Notes under the pieces: generated by a model
Databases searched by the model: none
Told to the model about the DNA's origin: nothing
The model's input: only the letters and a program-made list of their open reading frames with translations
Assembly (NCBI RefSeq): GCF_010500955.1
Contig: NZ_QVMJ01000034.1
Span: 1 to 32,302, forward strand
Source of the DNA: Bacteroides sp. 519
GTDB taxonomy: Bacteria > Bacteroidota > Bacteroidia > Bacteroidales > Bacteroidaceae
Reading direction: 5' to 3'
Length of the DNA: 32,302 nucleotides
Translations under genes and position numbers: made by a program
Part shown: positions 7,256 through 15,204 of the stretch, in pieces
Numbering within the stretch: the stretch's first letter is position 1
Layout of the letters: each line of letters opens with the position of its first letter

Positions 7256-8909
7256 AGGTGGAGCAAAAACAAACGCATCCCCAGGTAAGCCATTTACGTT
7301 TTACAAAAAACATAACTCCCACTTTATAGTGGTTGAGCATTGTATTGAAAGTTTTATTAAACCACCGCTGAAAACGTTCTTCGAAAGTCAGCTTATCGCC
7401 CGATTGAATAATACGGTATGGTTTCATAATGATTGCGCACAGAGCCGGACACAGCGTTAACGCATTTATTGCAGATATACCCACCGCAACTGCCATAGTA
7501 ATACCAAATTGAGTATAGAATTTCCCTGATGTACCACCAATAAACGATACTGGAATAAACACTGCCATAAACACAAGTGTTGATGCAATAATAGCCGAAC
7601 TAATACCCTTCATGGCATCTACCGAAGCCGAATAAGGATCACGGTATCCGGCATCGAACCTTGTTTGTACCGCTTCTACCACTACTATCGCATTATCTAC
7701 CACCGTACCAATGGCCAATACCAAAGCAAAAAGCGTTAGGAGGTTAATACTGAAACCTGCAATAGCAAGAAAAGCAAACGTACCAATAACCGAAACAATC
7801 ATGGAAATTGTTGGTATAAGTGTAGCACGAAGATTCTGCAGGAAGAAATATACCACCAGAATTACAAGGATAATAGATATGATAAGTGTTACAACAACTT
7901 CCTTGATAGATGCGTAAAGGAAGTCGTTTGAACTGGACATTACAACCATTTCTACTCCTTGTGGAAAGTCTTTACGGGCCTCGTCAAGATAAGCTTCAAT
8001 ATTATTGATTACCTCTGTTGCATTAGAGCCTGCTGTTTGGAATATTAAACAGGTGGTTGCCGGCTTTCCATCTGTCTCAGCGTTATTCTCATAACTTTCC
8101 CTGTCCATTTCAACAACGGCAACATCTTTCAGTTTCAATAATTCACCACCGGGAAGGGCGCGTATCACCATTTCGCCAAACTCTTCGGGTTTCTCTAACC
8201 GGCCTTTGTACTTCATGGTGTACTGATAAGTTTGAGTAGAACTTTCGCCAAATGAACCTGTTGCCGACTCAATATTCTGTTCGCCTAATACCCCGATTAT
8301 GTCGGTAGGTACAAGCTTATACTGTGCCATAACATCTGGTTTCAACCAGATTCGCATACTGTAGTTGGCACCATAAATCACAATCTCTCCTACCCCATTT
8401 ACACGCAACAAAGCAGGTTGAATATTGATTTTCAGGTAATTCGACAAGAACGTCTGGTCGTAAGATGAATCCGGACTGTAGAGCGAAAGTACCATCAAAA
8501 TACTACTTTGCCGCTTAATGGTAGATACACCAATTTGTACTACCTCGGCAGGCAAAAGCCCGGTAGCTTTCGATACTCGGTTTTGTACATTCACCGTAGC
8601 CATATCGGGGTCGGTACCTTGTTTAAAGTAAACTGTAATGGTTACCGTTCCGGAGTTTGTTGCCTCGGATTTAATGTATGTCATATCTTCTACACCGTTA
8701 ATTGATTCTTCGAGAGGAGCAACTACGGTTTTCTGTAGGGTCTCGGCATTTGCACCGGGATAACTCGCCATTACCATTACAGTAGGCGGAGCAATGTCGG
8801 GATATTGTTCAACGGGCAATGCCGATAATCCTATTATACCCAGTACAACAATGGCAATAGAGATCACCATTGACAGGACTGGTCTGTCAATAAACGTTTT
8901 TAAAGTCAT
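7203..8909 (-). pseudogene. RND efflux pump (AcrB/HAE1-type), N-terminal fragment of a broken gene
   Basis: This frame begins at the ATG at 8909 with the classic AcrB-type N terminus (FIDRPVLSMVISIAIVVLG, TM1). It continues through porter domains PN1/PN2 (LPVEQYPDIAPPTVMVMASYPG), the docking region and TM2-TM6. The TM4 motif LFALVLAIGTVVDNAIVVVEAV carries the paired aspartate expected at VVDNAIVVVE (proton relay; only one Asp is visible in this stretch). Homology stops after FFVKRKWLTW (about residue 543). The last 25 residues, CVCFCSTYDF onward, are out-of-frame reading of the region that encodes GDAFVFAPPMISG in the other fragment. The gene lies 88 bp downstream of the adaptor gene. A deletion of about 100-110 codons, not a multiple of three, explains both parts. 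Confidence 0.85.
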
Positions 8910-8997
8910 GTTAAATGAGTTTTGAGTAATGAGTTTTGAGTAATGAGTTTGAGTAAACTATATGCTGCATAGATAACTCTAAACTCATTACTCAAAA
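8910..8997. repeat. GAGTTTTGAGTAATGAG repeats forming an intergenic stem-loop
   Basis: Between the adaptor stop and pump start lie two-and-a-half direct copies of ATGAGTTTTGAGTAATGAGT (about 8912-8955), and their inverse (ACTCATTACTCAAAACT, about 8982-8998). They can pair into a long AT-rich stem. The same motif occurs at 1113-1135, 1183-1197 and, inverted, at 3390-3420, so it is a dispersed spacer repeat. Confidence 0.7.
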
Positions 8998-10140
8998 CTA
9001 ATTTTGTTTTACTTTGATTGGAGTATTGTCGCGAATAAATCCTACACCTTCGGCCACGATTACGTCGCCAACGGATAATCCGGCTTCAACAATGTAATTA
9101 TTATCTTCGCTGATGGGTAATACATGAACCATTGTTGATTTGGCAACACCATCAATATTACGGAAAGTATAAACTTTATCCTGTACCTCGTACGTGGCAC
9201 TTTTAGGAATAACGATACAGTTTTTCTTTGTTTGAGGAATAAGTATATTTCCCGATCCACCACTGTACAACATATGTCCCTTGTTGGGGAAGGTTGCACG
9301 AAGAGTAACCGAACCGGTAGTCTGGTCGATAATACCACTTATGGTTTCGATACGTCCCTTCTCTGCATAAATAGAATTATCTGTTAACTGCAACTGTACA
9401 GCAGGCATGGATTTAAGTGCCTTCTCTACAGAATCGTGTTCACGCAATAACCCAAGTAATTGCTTCTCGGTCATAGAGAAGTACACATACATTTCGGAGT
9501 TATCGGATACCATCGTCAGCGGATTTGGTTGCGATGGGCTTACCAATGTTCCTACTTTGTAAGGTAAAGTGCCTACCATACCATCCGACGGGCTTTTCAC
9601 TTCCGTATACGAGAGATTGTTACGGGCATTGATTTCCTGCGCTAAAGCTTGCTCTAATTGCGCCTTTGCACTTTCCAAAGCATTTTCTGCTGTTTGAAGT
9701 TCGAAAGTAGAAATCACATTCTGTTTAAAAAGTTCCTGTTTGCTTTTGTAGGTTAACTCTGCTGTACCAACATTGGCTTTGCACAGATTTACATTTGCAG
9801 TTGCAGTACGTAAGGCTGCCTGATAGGGCACCTGATCAATAATGAATAATGTTTGTCCTTTACGAACCACCTCGCCTTCTTCTACACACAACCTGGTTAT
9901 ATACCCTGATATTTGCGGATAAATAGCAATATCCGATTTCCCCCGGATACTAGCCGAATAGCTGCTGAGCAGTTCTTTATCTGTCGATCGTATCTCCATC
10001 ACGGAGTATGCCGTATCCTGTTGTGCAACTTGTTGTTGCTTACATCCTGTAAAAACAATGATGGAGATTGCTGCTCCTAACATGTACTTCATTTTACCTT
10101 GCATTATTAAACTAATTACCTTCATTATATATTTATTCAT
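8998..10140 (-). CDS. RND efflux periplasmic adaptor lipoprotein (HlyD/AcrA family)
   Basis: The frame has 380 codons from 10140. The lipoprotein signal is MKYMLGAAISIIVFTGC, so the true start is probably one of the later ATGs (10125, 10104 or 10092). The mature part has the adaptor layout: lipoyl half YPQISGYITRLCVEEGEVVRKGQTL (about residues 72-96), an alpha-helical hairpin with Ala/Glu-rich heptads (95-175), the second lipoyl half SPSDGMVGTLPYKVGTLVSP, and beta-barrel and membrane-proximal domains ending GVGFIRDNTPIKVKQN. It bridges the inner-membrane pump and the outer channel and is the first gene of the operon. Upstream, TACTTTTG (10161 to 10154, minus strand) is a candidate -7 box. Confidence 0.92.
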   Translation of the reverse strand: MNKYIMKVISLIMQGKMKYMLGAAISIIVFTGCKQQQVAQQDTAYSVMEIRSTDKELLSSYSASIRGKSDIAIYPQISGYITRLCVEEGEVVRKGQTLFIIDQVPYQAALRTATANVNLCKANVGTAELTYKSKQELFKQNVISTFELQTAENALESAKAQLEQALAQEINARNNLSYTEVKSPSDGMVGTLPYKVGTLVSPSQPNPLTMVSDNSEMYVYFSMTEKQLLGLLREHDSVEKALKSMPAVQLQLTDNSIYAEKGRIETISGIIDQTTGSVTLRATFPNKGHMLYSGGSGNILIPQTKKNCIVIPKSATYEVQDKVYTFRNIDGVAKSTMVHVLPISEDNNYIVEAGLSVGDVIVAEGVGFIRDNTPIKVKQN

Positions 10141-10153
10141 ATTAAAAGTGCTG

Positions 10154-10161
10154 CAAAAGTA
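10154..10161 (-). promoter_or_regulatory. Candidate -7 box for the efflux operon
   Basis: On the minus strand this reads TACTTTTG, an exact TAnnTTTG box, just upstream of the adaptor gene. No clear TTTG -33 box lies at the usual distance, which fits a regulated, activator-dependent promoter. Transcription would start near 10148, favouring an adaptor start codon at 10125 or later. Confidence 0.45.
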
Positions 10162-10280
10162 CCCGAATTTTCGTTTCTAAGATTTGTAATCTTCGGTACA
10201 ATGTTTTTCAATTCAGGAACTGTTTTTCTTAAAATACGAGTAAAAACTTGTACCTTTATAGCAAAATTGGAACAAACTAC

Positions 10281-11156
10281 ATGAAACAGGTAAACTTACA
10301 CAACCCATTGGAAACCAGTGCTAATGACACTTTTATCTTTACTGTTTCGTCATTAGATTTCTATTTAGACCGTCCTCACCGTATAGCCGAAGGAGCAATT
10401 ATTATGTGTGTTGAAGGAAGTGCAGTTATAACACTCGACATGAAAAGGTGTGAAATAGGCAAGCATTCACGAATAGTAATCTTGCCGCAAAGTATATTGA
10501 TGATTGAAAGCAAAAGCGTGGATTTTCGCACGATATGTTTTTCTTATTCTGTAGAAATATTTAATGAGGCGTGTTTTCGTATCGAGTCCGATTTCTTTGG
10601 TTTCCTGAAAGATAACTTCCATTATAAGTTTCCTCCCGAAACTTTCGAGAAGAACATATTATACATTCATCTTGTTCGCAATTTATACGAAGATCGTGGA
10701 AACAGGTTTCGCCCCAAAATGATAATTAATATTCTTCAAAATTTCTTTCTGGATACCTTCGACAAGGTATACCGCCATAACGATCGGCAGATTATAAAGG
10801 AAGCCGACAGGGGTAATGAAATATACAAGAATTTTATTCAGCTGGTACACAAATATTGTAAACAGGTACGTGAAGTAACTTTTTATGCCAACGAGCTTTC
10901 TATTTCGACCCGTTACCTTACAAAAATAGCACAACGAACAGATAAAATAACACCTAAAATGTTTATTGATAATTGTGTTATACAGGAAATAAAGCTTCAA
11001 CTGCAATCGTCCGAGAACTCAATACAACAAATTGCCCGGGAATTAAACTTCCCGGACCAATCGTATTTAACCCGCTTTTTCAAAAGCCGAACAGGGATGA
11101 CACCAGGTGAATATAGGAAGGGAGGAAAACAAGAACCTTACCTTACCAACTCATAG
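10281..11156 (+). CDS. AraC/XylS-family transcriptional regulator
   Basis: I choose the ATG at 10281 (MKQVNLHNPLET), giving 291 residues; an upstream TTG (10248) would overlap the likely promoter. The N-terminal half is a cupin-like sensor (EGAIIMCVEGSAVITLDMKR, then RIVILPQSILMIES). The C-terminal ~100 residues carry two helix-turn-helices: FYANELSISTRYLTKIAQ and SIQQIARELNFPDQSYLTRF, followed by FFKSRTGMTPGEYRK, the AraC signature. The gene diverges from the efflux operon (140 bp between start codons) and probably regulates it. TACCTTTA at 10251-10258 may be its -7 box. Its 3' end overlaps the convergent GH95 gene by 19 bp. Confidence 0.92.
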   Translation: MKQVNLHNPLETSANDTFIFTVSSLDFYLDRPHRIAEGAIIMCVEGSAVITLDMKRCEIGKHSRIVILPQSILMIESKSVDFRTICFSYSVEIFNEACFRIESDFFGFLKDNFHYKFPPETFEKNILYIHLVRNLYEDRGNRFRPKMIINILQNFFLDTFDKVYRHNDRQIIKEADRGNEIYKNFIQLVHKYCKQVREVTFYANELSISTRYLTKIAQRTDKITPKMFIDNCVIQEIKLQLQSSENSIQQIARELNFPDQSYLTRFFKSRTGMTPGEYRKGGKQEPYLTNS

Positions 11157-13570
11157 CTTTTCCCTGCTTCCGTCATTATATCATATTCAAATACCTGATA
11201 CAGAATTGGATATTCCGGATTTACCTCTTTCGATACCAAAGGCTTTTTAATATTTGATGAGGCAAACAACGGATTCGTATTCGTTCCCGAAGCTGGTTTC
11301 AATCCTTCGCCTTTCAATGGTACATACGAACGTAAACGTAATGGTCCTCCTATTTTAGAAGTTATTATAGCTTTTGTTAGTTGAGCATCTTTCCATTCCA
11401 TTCCTACTTCAAAGCCTCCACGAGCCACTAGTCCGTTTATACTTCCATTCTGCCATACTTCGGGAAGGGCAGGCAGCAGGTGTACAGCATTGTCATGACT
11501 CTGCAAAAGCATTTCTGCTATACCAGCCGTAAATCCAAAGTTTCCATCAATCTGGAATGGTGGATGAGCATCGAATAAATTAGGATAAGTACGCCCATCT
11601 GGGTTACCCGGTTCAACCAGTTTCAGCATGTTAGAGATGATTTTAAATGCATGGTTGCCATCCAATAGTCGGGCCCAGAAATTAATCTTCCAACCTATAG
11701 ACCAACCTGTAGCCATATCTCCACGATACAACAAAGATTTCTTTGCAGCCTGAAACAATTCAGGGTTTGAATATGGAGAAATCTGATTACTGGGATACAA
11801 TCCGTAGAGATGCGATACATGACGGTGATCGTTCTTCGGATCATCCCAATCTCCCAACCATTCCTGCAATTGGTTATGCCGACCAATCTGCATAGGTGGC
11901 AAACTGTTTATCATATCCTGAAGACGTTTTTTGTATTCAGGTTCGTTTAAACCAAGGTAATTAATAGACAACAGAGTACTGTTCAAAGCATCGAATACTA
12001 TCTGATTGTCCATGGTGCATCCGGCAGTAATACTGGTTTTCTTTCCCGATGGACCTAATTCGGGCGACATTCCCGGAGCCACTACCATCCATTTGTATTG
12101 AGGATGTTCCACCAGAAAGTCCAAATAGAAATCTGCTACACCTTTCAGTACAGGATAAGCCTCTTTCAAGAATTCCTTATCGCCAGTATAAAGATAATGC
12201 TGCCACAAGTGCTGACTAAGCCATGCTCCCCCCATTGGCCATGTACCATAGAAAGGACTGTCTACAGGACCAGTAGCCCTCCATAAGTCTGTATTGTGAT
12301 GAGCTACCCAACCATTGGCTCCATACATTTCGCGAGCTGTTGCTTTTCCTGTTTCTGAGATTTCCTTTACCATCTGGAACAAAGGGAAATGAGTTTCGCT
12401 TAGATTGGTTACTTCTGCCGGCCAGTAGTTCATTTCAGTATTGATATTGATGGTGTATTTACCATCCCACGGAGCAAGCAATTCGTGGTTCCAGATTCCT
12501 TGAAGGTTAGCCGGTTGTCCACCCGGTTGTGAAGCAGAAATAAGAAGATAGCGTCCAAACTGAAACATAAGTGTAATCAATGCCGGATCGTTTTCCGTAT
12601 TGAAGTTTTTCACCCTGACATCGGTTTCCTTTTGAGAAGCGGGCGTTGTTCCCAAATCCAGTTTTACCCGGTTAAATTGTTTCTGGTAATAAGCTACATG
12701 ATCGCCTATAGCTCGTGCGTATGGTTTCTTGAGTGCAGCATTCATATAGTTAACTGCCTGTTTATTCGCATCGCCCGAAACATTTTTGTAGTTTATATAA
12801 TTGGTTGCCGCAGTGATATAAATAAGTACTGCATCGGCATCTTTTACTTCTATCTTATCGTTGAATAAGGTAGATTTTCCTTTTACGGTTTTAACTTGTA
12901 CATGGTTCTCGAAACAAATAATACCGGGAACGCCTTCGTGATCGGAACCTTTTCCACTCAACACAAGGCTTTTACCTTTCTTTGATACAGAATAATCTTT
13001 AAAAGGAGATTGATAACTTGCTGTGAAGTTTAACATTCCGGGTTTATCTGCTTCAATACGCATAATAACTACATTGTCGGTAAAAGAGGTAAAAAGGGTA
13101 CGTGTATAGGTTACCTCGCCTACTTTATAGTACGTAGTTGCTATGGCTTTTTCCAAATCCAGTTCCCGGTAGTAGTTTGTATAATCTTCATGACCAGCGA
13201 AGTTTAACATCAAACTTCCTATTGTTTGGTAAGGCATTCCATGTTTACCTGTATAAAAGTTCTCACCAATAAGTTTCTCGGCTTCTTCTTCCTGTCCATT
13301 AAAAATAAGTTCGCGCACTTTGGGTAATACATTCAGTGCATTAGGATTGGCATTGGTATAGGGACTGCCTCCCCAAATGGTTTCTTCGTTCAACTGAATT
13401 TGTTCTGTTGCAGGATTTCCAAATACCATGGCTCCCATGCGTGAGTTTCCAAGAGGTAAGGCTTCTACCCATTCTTTGGCGGGTTTACTATACCATAGTT
13501 TTAGATCTGTTGCGTGTATACAGAGGCAAAGACATACAAAAAGTAATAGTAAAAAGTTTCGTTTATTCAT
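11138..13570 (-). CDS. GH95 alpha-L-fucosidase (or alpha-L-galactosidase), periplasmic
   Basis: This 810-residue protein has a type I signal peptide (residues 1-20, ending CIHA) and is full length for GH95. The N-terminal beta domain begins LWYSKPAKEWVEALPLGNSRMGAMVFG. The (alpha/alpha)6 catalytic domain carries the family's key motifs: ININ..MNYWP with N375 and N377, SPELGP with E504, HRHVSHLYGLYP near 582-593, and FQIDGNFG with D675. By motif the two Asn, the Glu and this Asp correspond to the catalytic residues of characterised GH95 fucosidases; the exact Glu match is my inference. The enzyme would remove terminal alpha-1,2-linked L-fucose, or L-galactose in one subgroup. It starts 18 bp after the YafQ-type toxin stop, so it is probably co-transcribed with that TA pair. 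Confidence 0.93.
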   Translation of the reverse strand: MNKRNFLLLLFVCLCLCIHATDLKLWYSKPAKEWVEALPLGNSRMGAMVFGNPATEQIQLNEETIWGGSPYTNANPNALNVLPKVRELIFNGQEEEAEKLIGENFYTGKHGMPYQTIGSLMLNFAGHEDYTNYYRELDLEKAIATTYYKVGEVTYTRTLFTSFTDNVVIMRIEADKPGMLNFTASYQSPFKDYSVSKKGKSLVLSGKGSDHEGVPGIICFENHVQVKTVKGKSTLFNDKIEVKDADAVLIYITAATNYINYKNVSGDANKQAVNYMNAALKKPYARAIGDHVAYYQKQFNRVKLDLGTTPASQKETDVRVKNFNTENDPALITLMFQFGRYLLISASQPGGQPANLQGIWNHELLAPWDGKYTININTEMNYWPAEVTNLSETHFPLFQMVKEISETGKATAREMYGANGWVAHHNTDLWRATGPVDSPFYGTWPMGGAWLSQHLWQHYLYTGDKEFLKEAYPVLKGVADFYLDFLVEHPQYKWMVVAPGMSPELGPSGKKTSITAGCTMDNQIVFDALNSTLLSINYLGLNEPEYKKRLQDMINSLPPMQIGRHNQLQEWLGDWDDPKNDHRHVSHLYGLYPSNQISPYSNPELFQAAKKSLLYRGDMATGWSIGWKINFWARLLDGNHAFKIISNMLKLVEPGNPDGRTYPNLFDAHPPFQIDGNFGFTAGIAEMLLQSHDNAVHLLPALPEVWQNGSINGLVARGGFEVGMEWKDAQLTKAIITSKIGGPLRLRSYVPLKGEGLKPASGTNTNPLFASSNIKKPLVSKEVNPEYPILYQVFEYDIMTEAGKSYELVR

Positions 13571-13588
13571 GATAATAATAAAATCTAG

Positions 13589-13864
13589 TCATCCAAACAA
13601 GTCAGAATGTGTTCCGGTGCATAGTAACCTGATAACTTCATCATCATCATCTACCTCCCACACCAAAAGCCAGTCGGGCCGAATATGACATTCCCAACAT
13701 CCTGCATAATCTCCTTGTAGTTTATGTGGATTTGCAGCTGAAGGTACAGTACCCGTTTCTACCAATTGTTCAATAAGAGTAAATAATAATTCGAGGTCAT
13801 ATCCCCGTTTAACACAACGTTTATAACCTCGTTTAAAACTACCTGTATATTCTATTTCGTACAT
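13589..13864 (-). CDS. YafQ-type toxin (mRNA endonuclease, RelE superfamily)
   Basis: This 91-residue protein has nearly the length of E. coli YafQ and keeps its active-site set: H47, H60, D64, W65, H86 and F90, seen in NPHKLQGDY, CWECHIRPDWLLVW and TGTHSDLFG. YafQ proteins cut mRNA in the ribosomal A site and are neutralised by the protein encoded just upstream. Here the antitoxin stop is 6 bp before the toxin start on the same strand. The pair sits inside the polysaccharide locus, between the GH43 and GH95 genes, and the GH95 start follows after 18 bp. All catalytic positions appear intact, so the toxin should be active. Confidence 0.92.
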   Translation of the reverse strand: MYEIEYTGSFKRGYKRCVKRGYDLELLFTLIEQLVETGTVPSAANPHKLQGDYAGCWECHIRPDWLLVWEVDDDDEVIRLLCTGTHSDLFG

Positions 13865-13870
13865 ATTAAA

Positions 13871-14068
13871 TTAAGAGTTGAGACTGTCTTTTAGTTCGCT
13901 CACAGTTTTTACACGGATGGTTTTTCCTGCACGGGCTTCAGAGAGTGCTTGACTAGCTTCACTTTCCACTGAGACTTTCTTTACACCTTTAAACATACGT
14001 AAACCTTCAATCACTTTCTTTACACTGATTCGATCGTCCAATTCAATAGTTAAAGTTAATTTGTTCAT
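13871..14068 (-). CDS. Antitoxin partner of the YafQ-type toxin
   Basis: The frame could begin at 14110, but that start overlaps the probable promoter; the ATG at 14068 (MNKLTLTIELDD) gives a 65-residue protein. It begins with a short beta strand and a ferredoxin-like pattern (LTIELDDRISVKKVIEGLRMFKGVKKVSVE). It ends with a flexible acidic/basic tail (SEARAGKTIRVKTVSELKDSL), as expected for the toxin-wrapping segment. I do not recognise a named antitoxin family, so the role rests on operon position. It may bind the palindrome at 14121-14144 to repress its own promoter. Confidence 0.8.
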   Translation of the reverse strand: MNKLTLTIELDDRISVKKVIEGLRMFKGVKKVSVESEASQALSEARAGKTIRVKTVSELKDSLNS

Positions 14069-14098
14069 AATGTTTTCCTTTCTCTTTAAATTATATAA

Positions 14099-14106
14099 CA
14101 AAGGTA
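14099..14106 (-). promoter_or_regulatory. -7 box of the YafQ-type TA / GH95 operon
   Basis: The minus strand reads TACCTTTG, an exact TAnnTTTG box, 30 bases before the antitoxin ATG at 14068. It is the only consensus promoter found between GH43 and GH95, so it probably serves the TA pair and the downstream GH95 gene. Confidence 0.6.
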
Positions 14107-14120
14107 ACATTTTAGTTGAA

Positions 14121-14144
14121 TGCTACCGTAAGTTTACGGCAGCA
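14121..14144. promoter_or_regulatory. Palindrome over the TA promoter, candidate antitoxin operator
   Basis: TGCTACCGTAA, a 2-bp centre, then TTACGGCAGCA: 11-bp arms with one mismatch. It covers about the -22 to -45 region of the TA promoter. The very short centre favours a protein-bound dyad. Because TTTTTT follows on the plus strand (14145-14150) it could alternatively act as a rightward terminator, but no rightward gene precedes it. Confidence 0.55.
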
Positions 14145-14162
14145 TTTTTTGTCATTAAAAGA

Positions 14163-15185
14163 TTAGTTTCTTGTTTGCTTCACCATCTGTATTGTTCCAT
14201 CCTCATTATAGAACAGCTTATCCACGCAAACAGAACGAAGCCAGTCATTAAACTCTCCATTCTTTTCGGATAAATCGCTATTATGATAGAACGAGTACCA
14301 CTGTCCTTTGTACTCAACAATTGATCCGTGATTGGTATAACTGTTGGTTGGTTCCATATAGATGCCTTTGTGTTCCCATGGTCCAAGAGGATTTTTACTA
14401 ACAGCGTAACGCATACGGTTATCGCCACTTACCCCATCGTTCCAGTTGTCATCATGATTATCGGAGTAAGACAAATAATAAAGGCCGTTCTTTTTATGTA
14501 TCCATGTAGCTTCGTGGAAATCTTCAAGACCTTCCATTAACTGTAATTCGCCATCCAGTTCAATCATGTTATCTTTCAGTTTTGCTCCATAGCTTTTGCC
14601 ACCACCTCCATAATAGAAGTATGCTTGTCCGTCATCATCAACATATACACATGGGTCAATTTCACCATCATCGGGTAAACCAATTAACCAATGGTCGAGG
14701 CAAACAAAATCGGATGCTGGTTTATCGCTGACGGCTATACCTATTTTCCAAGAATTATTCCATTCCGGCCCTGTGGGATGTGGAAAATAGAAATAATACT
14801 TACCGTTTTTGTAAGCACAATCGGGTGCCCACATAAAGGTTCCACCATTGGCAATGCCACCACCCCAAGGTACATCTTTGGCTTCGAGTATCTGCCCATG
14901 ATCGGTCCAGTTAATCATATCGTCAGTAGAGAATACATGGTATTTATCCATGAAATCACAACCACGTGCGGGAGTGTTATCGTGTGAAGCATATACGTAC
15001 AAACGACCGTCTGCCCAAACATGTGCGGATGGATCGGCAGTGTACATGTGGGTGATAAACGGATTTTTATGAAGACGGTCAAAGTCGTCTTCTTTTGGTT
15101 CTGCTGTTTTCTTTGGGCTGTTATTGCATGCAGATAGTATGACAAGAACACATAAGGTTAATAAAGAATAGAAAAACTTTTTCAT
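14163..15185 (-). CDS. GH43-family glycosidase lipoprotein (arabinofuranosidase/xylosidase type)
   Basis: This 340-residue protein has a lipoprotein signal with lipobox LSAC (Cys20). The five-bladed beta-propeller fold of GH43 is indicated by the three invariant acids in context: D51 (TADPSAHVW, general base), D177 (EIDPCVYVDDDG, pKa modulator) and E225 (DFHEATWIHKKNG, general acid). Other family marks are YAPDC-like WAPDCAYKNGKYYFYFP and GSIVEYKGQWYSFYHN. The family removes arabinose, xylose or galactose side groups; the substrate cannot be fixed from sequence. It follows GH92 by 19 bp on the same strand. No accessory binding module is present. Confidence 0.92.
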   Translation of the reverse strand: MKKFFYSLLTLCVLVILSACNNSPKKTAEPKEDDFDRLHKNPFITHMYTADPSAHVWADGRLYVYASHDNTPARGCDFMDKYHVFSTDDMINWTDHGQILEAKDVPWGGGIANGGTFMWAPDCAYKNGKYYFYFPHPTGPEWNNSWKIGIAVSDKPASDFVCLDHWLIGLPDDGEIDPCVYVDDDGQAYFYYGGGGKSYGAKLKDNMIELDGELQLMEGLEDFHEATWIHKKNGLYYLSYSDNHDDNWNDGVSGDNRMRYAVSKNPLGPWEHKGIYMEPTNSYTNHGSIVEYKGQWYSFYHNSDLSEKNGEFNDWLRSVCVDKLFYNEDGTIQMVKQTRN

Positions 15186-15204
15186 AATGTTATGTTATTA
15201 AATA

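Noticed and set aside
10248..10281. TTG start for the AraC-type regulator
   Set aside because: It would overlap the likely -7 box TACCTTTA at 10251-10258; the ATG at 10281 fits the family N terminus better.
14145..14150. Rightward intrinsic terminator formed by the 14121-14144 palindrome and T-run
   Set aside because: No rightward gene precedes it and the 2-bp centre is too short for a good loop; an operator over the TA promoter is the better reading, though not proven.
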